From Clostridia bacterium (GTDB lineage Bacteria; Bacillota; Clostridia; Christensenellales; Aristaeellaceae), in assembly GCA_017522345.1 (NCBI GenBank), contig JAFWZN010000017.1, forward strand, positions 1 to 55,107: a DNA stretch of 55,107 nt. The letters run 5' to 3'. Below, in pieces: positions 39,627 through 48,096 of this stretch. The translations under genes and the position numbers were made by a program. The notes beneath the pieces are model-generated. The model was not told where the DNA came from. It worked only from the letters and a program-made list of their open reading frames with translations, and ran no database searches. Within the stretch, counting starts at the first letter, position 1. Every line of letters starts with the position of its first letter.

Positions 39627-41687
39627 ATGGCCGCTTCCGGAACGATTCAACAGGCCATAAGGACGGGCTATAGGATCCAGATAGCATGGACGGTGGACAG
39701 CCAAAGCGAAGCAAACAACACTTCTACCGTCACGGCAAAAGTACAGCTTGTTTCAACGGGATCCTCTTACACAATCAATTCAACCGCGAGTAAATCCGGT
39801 TCCCTTACGATCAACGGAACGAAGTACACCTTTTCCTTTACCGCTGCCCTGTCCGGCAACCAGACAAAGACGCTTTTCACGAAAACGGTAACGGTTGCCC
39901 ATGCTTCGGATGGTTCAAAAACGTGCGCATTTTCCGCAACGTGCGGGATCAATGTCACCCTTTCGGGTACGTATTACGGCAATATCACGGCCAGCGGAAG
40001 CGGCACGTTTAACACCATTGCCCGCGCGTCCACCATTTCAAGCGTTACTTCTTCCGTATCGGTCAACGGTACGAATGAAGTCACGGTTGCAATATCCCGA
40101 AAATCAAGCGCATTCACCCATACCGTTGTCTTTTCCTTCGGCAGCTATTCAAAGACCAATACAGGCGTTGCGACTTCATCCAGCTACGCAATCCCGACTT
40201 CATGGCTTAATGCGATCCCAAACGCAACCAGCGGCACGGCAAAGGTAACGGTTACGACCTATTCCGGATCTACAAAAATAGGTTCTGCCGTAAGCAAAAA
40301 CTTTACTCTTACCGTGCCCGCGTCCGTTGTACCGACCTTTTCAAGCGTAGGCGTAGCCGATACCACGACCAACCAAACGACGTTTGGAAACATGGTGCAA
40401 GGCAAGTCAAAGCCGAAATTCACGATCACGGCGGCGGGCGCGCTGGGTTCCACGATCACGGCATACAAGACCGTATTTGAGGGGAAAACCTACACGGGCG
40501 CAACCCCCACGACTTCCGCGATCACGGGAAGCGGTACAGTTTCCGCGTCAATCACAATCACGGACAGCCGGGGACGCACGGCAACCACGACGAAAAGCTG
40601 GGCAGTCGCGGCATATTCCCCGCCGAAGATAATCAGCTTCCAGGGCTTCCGCTGCCTTGCGGACGGCACGGAAAACTACGAAGGAACATATATAAAGGCC
40701 TTTGTCAACTTTTCCGTTTCGCCCGTAAACAACAAAAACGCAAACGCCTATACCATTGAATATAAGCCGAAAACGGGCGCAACCTGGGCAAGCTTGACAA
40801 GCGGCGCAATTTATGCATTCAATGACAGCATCATAAGCGCGTCCGGTTCTTTCGGCGTTGATTCAACGTATGAAATCCGGCTTTCCGTGTCGGACAGTTT
40901 TCAGACCGTCCGAAGCATTTTTGAAATCCCGACCGCCTTTACGCTGATTGATTACCACAGAAACGGGCGGGCGCTGTCCTTCGGAAAGGTGTGCGAAATT
41001 GAAGAGGGTGTAGAATTTGGTTTACCAACGTTTTTCTCCCATGCAGAAACGCCGGGATCTGTCAAGTATTTAAACGGCGGGGAGGATCTTGACGCGATTT
41101 TAGAACCTGGATTTTATTCGATCCCCACAACGGAAGTTTCCGCGTCCCTATTAAATAAGCCCTGGACGGCAACAAGCACGGGAAGCTTAATTGTCATACG
41201 CGAAGGAAATGGTATGCAGAAATGCCAGATCGGCCATCAATGCAGCAAAGACGGCGGATGCATCTATGAAAGAAGCTACTATACAAACGCCTGGGGCGAT
41301 TGGGTAACAGTGCATAACGGCGTTGGAAAGATCCTTTGGACGGGCGGCTATTATATGACGGAAACGCATAAGATCACCTTTTCGGAATTGGCAAGCAAAC
41401 AGCCGTCCGGAATCGTGCTTGTTTTTTCTGAATTTGTGGAGGGCGAAGCAAAAAACCAGACCTTTTCAAGCTTCTTCGTCCCGAAACGCCTGATTCTTGC
41501 CCATCCGGGAACGGGCAATAGCTTCATCATGTCCACGTCCAACGGCGCGTTTTTCGCAACGAAATACCTTTATATTCGTGACGATGGCATTACAGGCCAC
41601 GCGAACAACGGCATAACAATAACGGCCACAAGCGGCATTACATTAACCAATAATCGTTTTGTTTTACGTTACGTATTTGGCGTATAG
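39627..41687 (+). CDS. Phage minor structural fiber protein (DUF859)
   Basis: A 686-residue Ser/Thr-rich protein with the DUF859 (siphovirus minor structural) front (MAASGTIQQAIRTGYRIQI) and repeated immunoglobulin-like strands. A head-domain-like C terminus follows, including HRNGRALSFGKVCEIEEGVE, a motif at the junction to receptor-binding tips. It is a tail fiber or tip protein in the usual place for the host-range determinant. It abuts the Tal 2 stop codon. Confidence 0.88.
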   Translation: MAASGTIQQAIRTGYRIQIAWTVDSQSEANNTSTVTAKVQLVSTGSSYTINSTASKSGSLTINGTKYTFSFTAALSGNQTKTLFTKTVTVAHASDGSKTCAFSATCGINVTLSGTYYGNITASGSGTFNTIARASTISSVTSSVSVNGTNEVTVAISRKSSAFTHTVVFSFGSYSKTNTGVATSSSYAIPTSWLNAIPNATSGTAKVTVTTYSGSTKIGSAVSKNFTLTVPASVVPTFSSVGVADTTTNQTTFGNMVQGKSKPKFTITAAGALGSTITAYKTVFEGKTYTGATPTTSAITGSGTVSASITITDSRGRTATTTKSWAVAAYSPPKIISFQGFRCLADGTENYEGTYIKAFVNFSVSPVNNKNANAYTIEYKPKTGATWASLTSGAIYAFNDSIISASGSFGVDSTYEIRLSVSDSFQTVRSIFEIPTAFTLIDYHRNGRALSFGKVCEIEEGVEFGLPTFFSHAETPGSVKYLNGGEDLDAILEPGFYSIPTTEVSASLLNKPWTATSTGSLIVIREGNGMQKCQIGHQCSKDGGCIYERSYYTNAWGDWVTVHNGVGKILWTGGYYMTETHKITFSELASKQPSGIVLVFSEFVEGEAKNQTFSSFFVPKRLILAHPGTGNSFIMSTSNGAFFATKYLYIRDDGITGHANNGITITATSGITLTNNRFVLRYVFGV

Positions 41688-41710
41688 AAAAAGAAAGAGG
41701 GTGCAAGCCA

Positions 41711-41959
41711 TTGGAAACCATCATTGCGGCGGCCATTTCGGGCGGCCTTGCCCTTATCGGGGTTATCTTTACAAACATTATGCAAGGAAAGAAAATCGAA
41801 AAAAAGCTTGAAATCGCACAGGCGGTAACGGATCAAAAGATAGAGGATTTGACGCGCGAAGTGAGAAAACACAATAACTTTGCGGAAAGAATCCCGAAAG
41901 TTGAGCAGCAAATTGACAACCTTGACAAGAAAATCAGCTTCCTTCACAGAAACGATTAA
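41711..41959 (+). CDS. Small membrane-anchored coiled-coil protein (XhlA/holin-accessory-like)
   Basis: An 82-residue protein with an N-terminal transmembrane helix (IIAAAISGGLALIGVIFTNI) followed by a coiled coil (about 25-80, DLTREVRKHNNFAERIPKVE). This layout is common at the end of Firmicute phage late operons beside holins and is often labelled XhlA-like or holin. Here the holin and endolysin are elsewhere, so it may be an accessory lysis protein. The start is TTG at 41711 after AGAGGGTG. Confidence 0.7.
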   Translation: METIIAAAISGGLALIGVIFTNIMQGKKIEKKLEIAQAVTDQKIEDLTREVRKHNNFAERIPKVEQQIDNLDKKISFLHRND

Positions 41960-41962
41960 AGA

Positions 41963-41996
41963 AAGGCCGGGGACAAAATCCCCGGCCTTATTTTTT
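41963..41996 (+). terminator. terminator of the late operon
   Basis: AAGGCCGGGG and CCCCGGCCTT form a perfect 10-bp stem around ACAAAAT, followed by ATTTTTT. It closes the late operon before the convergent moron gene. Confidence 0.92.
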
Positions 41997-42002
41997 ATGC
42001 AA

Positions 42003-42413
42003 TTAGAAGCCTAAACCCTGGTAGGGGGAGAAAACGAAGCTTGTACCTTCTAATTCAACAACATTACCATTTTCAAAAATTACCTTTCCTATATATTCGT
42101 TATCACGCACAGCCATAACTTCGCCGATGAATGGATATTTCGCTTTTTCATCAACGTACAGATGAAAAGTACCGTATGATGTATACGGTCTTACCGTGTA
42201 TGTTCCAGCCGGGATATCTATGCCTACAATGTAACGTCCCATCGGTACAACAACTTCCTTTTCAACCCCGCGCTCAAGAAGTTCTTTGTTGATCTGATTG
42301 CGTAAATAAATCAGTTCTTCATTTGTAAATTTGCTGAAATCTAATTCCGCAAACGCCGGGAAGGATCCCAGACAAAGCATAAGGGCAAGCAGCAAGGCAA
42401 CAATCTTTTTCAT
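42003..42413 (-). CDS. Secreted small protein, probable lysogenic-conversion moron
   Basis: A 136-residue protein with a clear signal peptide (MKKIVALLLALMLCLGSFPA, cleavage near AFA-ELD). A helix follows, then a beta domain with PMGRYIVGIDIPAGTYTVRP, a repeat-like motif seen in secreted proteins of Firmicutes. It is on the opposite strand from the late genes, between the late terminator and attR, the usual place for cargo expressed in the lysogen. GGGGGATAAAAC precedes the ATG. The target is unknown; a surface or host-interaction role is plausible. Confidence 0.75.
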   Translation of the reverse strand: MKKIVALLLALMLCLGSFPAFAELDFSKFTNEELIYLRNQINKELLERGVEKEVVVPMGRYIVGIDIPAGTYTVRPYTSYGTFHLYVDEKAKYPFIGEVMAVRDNEYIGKVIFENGNVVELEGTSFVFSPYQGLGF

Positions 42414-42590
42414 ATGTTTTATCCCCCTTCAATAGTGTATCGCAATAATTCCACACTGAAAGAAGCAAACCCTTTTATTTAACAGAAACATAAAACTTCC
42501 AAAGACTTTATTTGTATGATGGCTGAGTTGACTACTCTTCTAACTCAAAATCAGCAAAAAAGAATACCCTTCAAAAAACCCAAACACGCA

Positions 42591-42617
42591 AAAAAGCCAG
42601 TTAAATACTGGCTTTTT
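42591..42617. terminator. bidirectional terminator at the right prophage end
   Basis: AAAAAGCCAGT and ACTGGCTTTTT around TAAAT form a perfect 11-bp inverted repeat with T runs on both strands. It would block transcription between the prophage and the host gene remnant. The stretch 42414-42590 has no gene; a promoter for the moron is expected there but none stands out. Confidence 0.88.
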
Positions 42618-42623
42618 AATACA

Positions 42624-42669
42624 TGTACATCATAGATATGCGAATGAGCTTACCTATTCAATGCACGTA
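42624..42669. repeat. attR: attR, right prophage attachment site
   Basis: The phage arm TGTACATCATA (42624-42634) lies 11 bases before GA (42646-42647). Host carboxypeptidase sequence then resumes (GAG CTT ACC TAT TCA). The arm is the exact reverse complement of that in attL at the same distance from GA. Confidence 0.85.
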
Positions 42670-43086
42670 GTGATCCGCTACGAAATTGAGAAAAAGCTGT
42701 TTGCCGGCGAGATCACCGCCAAGGATCTTCCCGAAATCTGGAATCGGCTGTACAAGGAATATCTGGGCGTGGATGTGCCCAGCGACACCGAGGGCGTTTT
42801 ACAGGATTCACATTGGTCGGGCGGCGGTTTCGGCTATTTCCCGAGCTATGCGCTCGGAAGCGCCTATGCCGCGCAGCTTTTTGAGACCATGAAGAAGGAT
42901 TTTGACGTGGAAGGCGAAATCGAAAAGGGCGATCTTACGAAAATAAACGAATGGCTGCGCGAAAAAATCTGGAAATTCGGCTGCATGAAGGAGCCCGGCG
43001 ATCTTATGAAGGACGCATTCGGCGAATTCGACGTTACGTACTACACCGATTATCTCAGAAACAAGTACATGGAAATCTACAAATAA
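42646..43086 (+). pseudogene. M32 carboxypeptidase, 3' part, separated by the prophage
   Basis: The remaining 146 codons of the M32 carboxypeptidase, in frame from the GAG codon at 42646: ELTYSMHVVIRYEIEKKL, then GGGFGYFPSYALGSAYAAQL and a C terminus ending LRNKYMEIYK. The motif GYFPSYALG is typical of the family. An ATG at 42661 opens a 141-residue frame, but there is no ribosome site, so translation in the lysogen is doubtful. Excision would rebuild the full enzyme. Confidence 0.92.
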
Positions 43087-43099
43087 GGGGGGACGCGGC

Positions 43100-43549
43100 A
43101 TGGCGCACTACGTTTTTCAGCGCGACAACGGCTATAACGACCTTGACTTCATTCAGAATTTTGAAACCATGGCTGTCACGGATTTTCCGCAGTTCGCCGC
43201 TCAGATTGAGGACAAGGATCTTGCCCATTTGGACATCGGGTATTTAAACAAGCTGGGCTTCTACGCCGTAGGCATCAAGACGTTTAATCTTCGCATCGAT
43301 CCCAAGCTTAAGTATACGCCCTATGTCCGCGGCGCGTACAAGTCCGCAGTTCTCCCGAGAAATCCCCGCGCGCATACTTCTCCGCGCACCAAGGCCAAGC
43401 CCAGAAAAAAATCGACCGCCCGCGCGCCGCACCCCGTAAAGCCCGAAGAGCTTCTGGGCGCGATTTTACAGGCGGTGATTATGCCAAAGCACGCGCCCAA
43501 GCCGCCCAAGCCCGTGCGCGTACCGGGACCCAAGGGCAGAAGAAGATAA
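43100..43549 (+). CDS. Hypothetical basic protein
   Basis: A 149-residue protein. The first ~85 residues look folded (MAHYVFQRDNGYNDLDFIQN, then LGFYAVGIKTFNLRIDPK). The rest is very basic and proline-rich (PRTKAKPRKKSTARAPH, ending in KGRRR) and probably disordered or nucleic-acid binding. AAGGGGGGA precedes the ATG. It lies 13 bases after the carboxypeptidase gene, so before phage insertion it would be the third gene of that operon. Its expression in the lysogen is probably reduced by the prophage and its terminators. No family recognised. Confidence 0.65.
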   Translation: MAHYVFQRDNGYNDLDFIQNFETMAVTDFPQFAAQIEDKDLAHLDIGYLNKLGFYAVGIKTFNLRIDPKLKYTPYVRGAYKSAVLPRNPRAHTSPRTKAKPRKKSTARAPHPVKPEELLGAILQAVIMPKHAPKPPKPVRVPGPKGRRR

Positions 43550-43599
43550 AAAAGCAATGATCACTCAATAGGCTCCATCTCCCCATCCACTATATATCA

Positions 43600-43680
43600 T
43601 GCGGCGAAGCCGCGCTTCACGGAGCGCAAGCTCCGCTTCATGCAGCAAAGCTGCGCTTCATATCGCGAAGCGATGCTTCA
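43600..43680. repeat. array of four covarying mini-hairpins
   Basis: Four units of 20-21 bases, each a 5-bp hairpin followed by GCTTCA. The stems are GCGGC/GCCGC, GGAGC/GCTCC, GCAGC/GCTGC and ATCGC/GCGAT, with 3-4-base loops (GAA, GCAA, AAA, GAA). Stem sequences differ but always pair, while the tail is constant. It precedes a terminator. Confidence 0.8.
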
Positions 43681-43681
43681 T

Positions 43682-43719
43682 AAAAAAAGTGCCGTTGCCT
43701 GTGCAACAGCACTTTTTTT
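43682..43719. terminator. bidirectional terminator
   Basis: AAAAAAAGTGC, GTTGC, a CTGT loop, GCAAC and GCACTTTTTTT make a long stem with runs of A and T. It serves the convergent genes at 43100 and 43720. Confidence 0.9.
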
Positions 43720-44565
43720 CTATCTTCTTCCGCCTCCGCCAACGCCGCGGCTGCCGCCTCCGCCGCCCCGGGCTCCGCCGAAGCCGCCGGAGCGACCGCT
43801 GGAACGAGAGCCGCCGAAGCTGCCGCCGGAGGGGCGGTGTCCGCCATGGTGATGGTGTCCGCCGAAATGCGGGCGACTAAAGATGATGACGGGGCGATGT
43901 CCGCCGCCATAGACGCGGGATCGGCGCTTTGCATTTGCTACGACGCTGATAATAATGAGCAGCACAACCAGCGAAACAACCATATCAAAATCAAAAAACG
44001 ATTCTTCCGGCTCGTCATAAATGATGATCTCCCCCGGAAGCTCGCTTCCGGTTATAAGAGGAACATTTACATCGTAAACCGATGTGATTTTCTTAAAAAG
44101 CGGCCCGTACAGGGCTTGAATGCCTTTATCGGTTTCGTACTCCTTGAAATATGGATGGAAATAGCGATCCAACAAGTCCTGAACGTCCGATCCGTCCATG
44201 TACCTTTCAAGACCCGTTCCGATAACCATTCGATACTCGCCGTCGCCCTCCGCAATGACGAGCGCGACGCCGTTCTGCTTTTTCTTATCGCCAACGCCCC
44301 ATTTATTAATAAGCTCGTAGGCAAAATCCTTCGCGCTCATTTTTCCAAACGAATCCACGACGCATACAACAATCTGCGCGCCGCAGGCGTTTTTTAGGGC
44401 TTCGCCGTTGGTGTATAAAAGGGACTTGGTTTCGGCAGACATGACGCCGACCTGATCCAGATAATAAAAATCCTCGCCCGGTTCGGGCACGGCGGCAAAG
44501 GCATTCGCTGAAAACATTGCGATCAGAACAAACGCAGAAAGAATGGATGCAAAAATTTTTTTCAT
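43720..44565 (-). CDS. TPM-domain (YgcG-like) membrane protein
   Basis: A 281-residue protein with a signal peptide (MKKIFASILSAFVLIAMFSA). A TPM domain (about 35-160: VGVMSAETKSLLYTNGEAL, then ALVIAEGDGEYRMVIGTGLE) is followed by a transmembrane helix (about 192-212) and a glycine-, histidine- and arginine-rich tail (GGHHHHGGHRPSGG). TPM domains are extracytoplasmic; in plants they act in photosystem repair. Bacterial YgcG proteins are linked to envelope stress. It is the last gene of the xpaC-telA-lemA-TPM operon. Confidence 0.85.
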   Translation of the reverse strand: MKKIFASILSAFVLIAMFSANAFAAVPEPGEDFYYLDQVGVMSAETKSLLYTNGEALKNACGAQIVVCVVDSFGKMSAKDFAYELINKWGVGDKKKQNGVALVIAEGDGEYRMVIGTGLERYMDGSDVQDLLDRYFHPYFKEYETDKGIQALYGPLFKKITSVYDVNVPLITGSELPGEIIIYDEPEESFFDFDMVVSLVVLLIIISVVANAKRRSRVYGGGHRPVIIFSRPHFGGHHHHGGHRPSGGSFGGSRSSGRSGGFGGARGGGGGSRGVGGGGRR

Positions 44566-44566
44566 A

Positions 44567-45127
44567 TTATTTTCCCAACGTCGGCATTTCGTCGATGCCG
44601 AAAAGTCCTGCTAAAATGACGGCGGGGAAGGAGTTTCGGCCTTGGTTGAACTTGTCCGCATAGGCAAAATAGCTGTCGCGCTTGATGGTGGACACATAGT
44701 TGTCAATATTGACATACGCGCCCTTCGCATCGTCCTTTACGCTTCCGGTTAAGCGCGTATACACGTTATCGGAAGCAAGAGCGATGTCAGAATACGCTTT
44801 AAGCATGGTTTTTTCGTCCTTAGCGTCTAAGATTTTCTTGGCGCCGTCCTTCAGAACCACGATATCGGCGTTATCCTCACCCAATTGAGCGGACGCAAAA
44901 TTGGCGAGGCGGTTGGCGTTTTCCGCCATGGCGATCAAATCGGTATACACGGAAACCGTGATTCCCTTTTCTGTGCCGTTTCTGAAAACGTCCCTTGCCT
45001 CATTGCGCGCGCCCGATAATTTCATGGGCGCGAGCACAAACACGCCAACCAACACGCACGCAATAAGCGCGATCATGCCAAGGCGCGTATTTTCCTTCCA
45101 CGATACGTTTGCTTTCTTGGAAGACAT
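44567..45127 (-). CDS. LemA family protein
   Basis: A 186-residue LemA-type protein. An N-terminal transmembrane helix (LGMIALIACVLVGVFVLAP) is followed by a helical bundle facing outside, ending in the family motif FNQGRNSFPAVILAGLFG. LemA proteins are of unknown exact role but often pair with TPM/YgcG proteins, which is the case here (one base from the next ATG). Confidence 0.88.
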   Translation of the reverse strand: MSSKKANVSWKENTRLGMIALIACVLVGVFVLAPMKLSGARNEARDVFRNGTEKGITVSVYTDLIAMAENANRLANFASAQLGEDNADIVVLKDGAKKILDAKDEKTMLKAYSDIALASDNVYTRLTGSVKDDAKGAYVNIDNYVSTIKRDSYFAYADKFNQGRNSFPAVILAGLFGIDEMPTLGK

Positions 45128-45142
45128 TTATTTTCCCTTCCT

Positions 45143-46273
45143 TTAGCGCTGCTCAAGAAGCTTTTTCTTGAGCTCCGATTCGATGTTGGCAAGTTCGATT
45201 TCCGCGGCGCGGCGCTTTTCCTTGCCTTCCTTCTGGATTAAGAGCACTTCGTCCATGGTCTGGATGAGCATCTGATTGGTATGGGTAAGAGTTTCGATGT
45301 CGATAATGCCTCTCTCGGCCTCGCGGGCAGTTTCGACAGTGGCCATCTTGAGCTTTTCGGCGTTCTTTTTCAAAAGATCGTTGGTCACATTGGTGACGGC
45401 GCGCTGCGCCTCCATGGCCTCGCGGCTGTGCTCAATGCCGAGGGCGAGCACCATCTGGCTCTTCCAAAGCGGAATGGTGTTGTTCAGGGTAGACTGGATT
45501 TTTTCCGCCATGACGGTGTCGGAGGACTGGATTAAGCGAATCTGGGGCGCCATCTGAAGGGAAATGTTGCGGGTGAGCTCAAGGTCGTATAGCTTCTTTT
45601 CAAAGCGATCGGCCTTATCGTTTAAATCCTTCGCGGCCTGCGCGTCCTCGGGAAGGCCGGTGCGCTCGGCCAGCGCGTGCGCGGCGGCGACGTCCTTGGC
45701 GCGGAACTCTTCCAGCTTCTTTTTGCCCATGTCAATATAGACGGAGAGGGTTTTGAAGTAGGTGAGGTTCTCGGCGTAAAGCTGATCTAACAGAATTACG
45801 TCGTTTAACAGCTGGATTTTGTGATTGGTGAGCGCTTTTACAATGCCGTCCACGTTTTTGGAGGCGTCCTCATAGCGGTTTTTCAGGAGCGCCACGCGAT
45901 CGACCGCCTTTTTGAACAGGCCGAAGAAGAAGCCCTTGGGCTCCTCGTCCGCATTAAAGCCCTGAAGCTCGGTGACGAGATTGGTAATCATATCGCCGGT
46001 TTCGCCCAAATCCTTCATTTTGACCTTGTTAAGCGCAGTGTCGGAAAAGCGGGTCAGCTCGCTCTGGGCGGCGGAGCCGTATGCGAAGATGTCGGTCGTG
46101 TCGCGGATATCCATTTTCTGAACGTCATTCACGGCGTCGTAAACGGCTTTGCGTTCCTTGTTTACCTGCTCTGCATCCTGATTTAAGTCGATTTCGATGT
46201 TGAGCGCCTTGAGCGTCTCTTCAAATTCGGGGACAACGGGGGTCTGGGCGGCGTAAGACATGGATTCAGACAT
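45143..46273 (-). CDS. telA: TelA-like protein (toxic anion resistance family)
   Basis: A 376-residue helical protein of the TelA family (PF05816). It has a central SAQAEL-type region and a C-terminal segment with THTNQMLIQTMDEVLLIQKE and KEKRRAAEIELANIESELKK, the usual end of this family. Family members have been linked to tellurite and envelope-stress resistance, though the biochemical action is not known. It follows the XpaC-like gene, the common pairing. AAAGGATGG precedes the ATG. Confidence 0.9.
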   Translation of the reverse strand: MSESMSYAAQTPVVPEFEETLKALNIEIDLNQDAEQVNKERKAVYDAVNDVQKMDIRDTTDIFAYGSAAQSELTRFSDTALNKVKMKDLGETGDMITNLVTELQGFNADEEPKGFFFGLFKKAVDRVALLKNRYEDASKNVDGIVKALTNHKIQLLNDVILLDQLYAENLTYFKTLSVYIDMGKKKLEEFRAKDVAAAHALAERTGLPEDAQAAKDLNDKADRFEKKLYDLELTRNISLQMAPQIRLIQSSDTVMAEKIQSTLNNTIPLWKSQMVLALGIEHSREAMEAQRAVTNVTNDLLKKNAEKLKMATVETAREAERGIIDIETLTHTNQMLIQTMDEVLLIQKEGKEKRRAAEIELANIESELKKKLLEQR

Positions 46274-46305
46274 GATGAACCATCCTTTCAGTTTATGAAT
46301 TTGCG

Positions 46306-46956
46306 TTATACAGACTTTGTAGTATTTTTGTCGATCAGGCCTTCCGATCTCAGCATTGTTTCCATAACGGCGATGTCGGTTTTGATGTCCATGGCTTCGT
46401 TTTTATACATATTGTCCGCCTGCTTTTCAAAAGCGGAGGCAACCATGGAAAGGCTGTTTTTGATGCGCGCTTTGCTCTTAAGCGCATTTTCGCCCGCGCC
46501 CACGTCCGCAGTATAGAAGGAAAGCAGCTTATCAAGCGTGGGCAGATAGTAGCTAAAGAAGGTATAGGCGTCGTTTCTGCCTGTTGCGTCGCGCACAACA
46601 TCCTCGATAATGCGCTCGGCGGAGGCGTTTATGCTTGCGAGGGCTTCGCGGATCGCTTCATCCGGCGTTTCCTTCGAAATAAGCGCAATTCGCGCCATCA
46701 GCTCACGGGCGGACTTGATTTGCCTGTCCATCTCTTCGTCGCCCGAGTATTCCTCAACCGTTATCGTTTCCACGCGCCCGGGGAAAAACCTTTTGGCAAG
46801 CAGCCACGCGGCGGCAGAAAGCGATATGCCGATTAAGAAAAACGCAAACTTATAAATGGGCGTAATCAGCGCCCAGACAAGGAAGATCGCGCCCGCCGCA
46901 TAATAGGGCATAGCAGTCGGATGCGTAATGGTTTTATTTTTCTGTGTTCCGTTCAT
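46306..46956 (-). CDS. xpaC: XpaC-like protein
   Basis: A 216-residue protein of the XpaC family (5-bromo-4-chloroindolyl phosphate hydrolysis protein). Two N-terminal transmembrane helices (about 17-55) come first. A cytoplasmic helical domain follows, with TPDEAIREALASINASAERI and YTFFSYYLPTLDKLLSFYTA. The name comes from a Bacillus phenotype and the activity is not defined. First gene of the operon with TelA, LemA and TPM proteins. GGGAGGTC precedes the ATG. Confidence 0.85.
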   Translation of the reverse strand: MNGTQKNKTITHPTAMPYYAAGAIFLVWALITPIYKFAFFLIGISLSAAAWLLAKRFFPGRVETITVEEYSGDEEMDRQIKSARELMARIALISKETPDEAIREALASINASAERIIEDVVRDATGRNDAYTFFSYYLPTLDKLLSFYTADVGAGENALKSKARIKNSLSMVASAFEKQADNMYKNEAMDIKTDIAVMETMLRSEGLIDKNTTKSV

Positions 46957-47034
46957 ATTTGACCTCCCGCCTGACAGATGAGGGTTTGTTACGCCGCCTT
47001 TTTCAAGGAAGCCTTATTTGCCGAAAGCAGTTTT

Positions 47035-47063
47035 ATCATACAGGATTATATGATGAAAATCAA
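47035..47063 (-). promoter_or_regulatory. promoter of the xpaC-telA-lemA-TPM operon
   Basis: On the minus strand TTGATT (47058-47063), a 17-base spacer and TATGAT (47035-47040), about 80 bases before the xpaC start. A second TATAAT in the spacer could give an alternative -10. Confidence 0.6.
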
Positions 47064-47102
47064 TGTTTAAAGCACAAAAACCGCTTTTTATGCGATAAAA
47101 AC

Positions 47103-47861
47103 CTATTTTACGTCGATCTCAAGAGACACGGGGCAATGGTCAGAGCCCATAATTGACTGATGAATGGACGCCGATTGAAGCTTGTCCTTCAAATTCTCCG
47201 AGGCCAGAAAATAGTCGATGCGCCAGCCGGCGTTTCTGCTTCTCGCGCCGCCGATGTAGCTCCACCACGAATACTGATCCTTTTCGTCCGGATGGAAGAA
47301 GCGGAAGGTGTCGATAAAGCCGGAATCGAGCAGATGGGAAATTTTCGCTCTTTCCTCGTCCGTGAAGCCCGCGCTCATGCGATTGGTCTTGGGGTTTTTA
47401 AGGTCGATTTCCTTATGCGCGACGTTTAAGTCTCCGCAAAGGATCACGCCTTTTTTCTTTTCAAGGCCCTTTAAGTAGTCATAAAACGCGTCCTCCCACG
47501 TCATGCGGTATGAAAGGCGCTTTAATTCGTTCTGGGAATTGGGCGTATAGCAGCACACGAGGAAAAATTCCTCAAACTCCGCCGTGATCACGCGTCCTTC
47601 GTGGTCGTGCTCGTCGATTCCGATTCCATAGGCGACAGAAAGAGGCTGTTTTTTGGTATAAATCGCGGTGCCCGAATAGCCGGGCTTGTCCGCATGGTTG
47701 GTGAAGGCGAAATAGCCTTCCATATCAAAGGTGAACTGATGTCTTTGCAGCTTGATTTCCTGAAGGCAGATCATGTCGGCATCCAAGGACTGAACGCTTT
47801 CCAAAAATCCCTTCTGCCAGCAGGCGCGAAGGCCGTTTACATTCCAGGATATGAGTTTCAT
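47103..47861 (-). CDS. xthA: Exodeoxyribonuclease III / AP endonuclease
   Basis: A 252-residue exonuclease III-family enzyme. Motifs include MKLISWNVNGLRAC, LQEIKLQ (metal-binding Glu), VCCYTPNS, GDLNVAHKEIDL (catalytic D-x-N) and MGSDHCPVSLEI (C-terminal D-H). It cuts DNA at abasic sites in base-excision repair. GGAGGAAAC precedes the ATG. Length is normal for the family. Confidence 0.95.
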   Translation of the reverse strand: MKLISWNVNGLRACWQKGFLESVQSLDADMICLQEIKLQRHQFTFDMEGYFAFTNHADKPGYSGTAIYTKKQPLSVAYGIGIDEHDHEGRVITAEFEEFFLVCCYTPNSQNELKRLSYRMTWEDAFYDYLKGLEKKKGVILCGDLNVAHKEIDLKNPKTNRMSAGFTDEERAKISHLLDSGFIDTFRFFHPDEKDQYSWWSYIGGARSRNAGWRIDYFLASENLKDKLQSASIHQSIMGSDHCPVSLEIDVK

Positions 47862-47894
47862 TCGTTTCCTCCCGATCGTATTTTCTCAATATAA

Positions 47895-47923
47895 ATTATA
47901 CCATCTGAGAAAAGATTTATCAA
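47895..47923 (-). promoter_or_regulatory. promoter of exonuclease III
   Basis: On the minus strand TTGATA (47918-47923), a 17-base spacer and perfect TATAAT (47895-47900), placed 34 bases before the start codon. Confidence 0.8.
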
Positions 47924-48007
47924 GCCAAACCGGCCGCGCGCAGGCGTATTGTAATATATTTGTAAAGTTTAGAACGCCATCAAACAGAGATTTGCACCGT
48001 TTACAGA

Positions 48008-48036
48008 TTGAATTTTGAGAATGGATATATTAAAAT
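48008..48036 (+). promoter_or_regulatory. promoter of the clostripain-repeat gene
   Basis: TTGAAT (48008-48013), a 17-base spacer and TAAAAT (48031-48036), about 60 bases before the chosen start. Confidence 0.6.
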
Positions 48037-48096
48037 ATATGCATTGATATGCTGTTAAAATCCAAAGAATTCTAAATGTTCCGGGAGGGGTTTTGC

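Larger units (their letters stand above)
2497..42647. mobile_element. Siphovirus prophage, about 40.2 kb, integrated in the M32 carboxypeptidase gene
   Basis: A continuous phage genome in normal modular order: serine integrase and repressor, early replication genes, terminase, portal, capsid, connectors, tail tube, tape measure, tail tip and fiber. The ends are fixed by the split host gene and by the symmetric attachment site. The offset between equivalent positions in attL and attR gives a unit of 40,151 bp. The integrase and structural genes are intact by inspection, so the element may still be able to excise. Long-tailed morphology is inferred from the tape measure, tail tube and chaperone genes and the absence of sheath or baseplate-wedge genes. 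Confidence 0.95.

Noticed and set aside
42661..43086. A separate phage or host gene beginning at ATG 42661
   Set aside because: The sequence is the conserved C-terminal part of the M32 carboxypeptidase, in frame with its 5' part through the attachment site, and it has no ribosome site.
43600..43680. A CRISPR array at the mini-hairpins
   Set aside because: Units are only 20-21 bases with no spacers, and the stems vary while the tail is constant.
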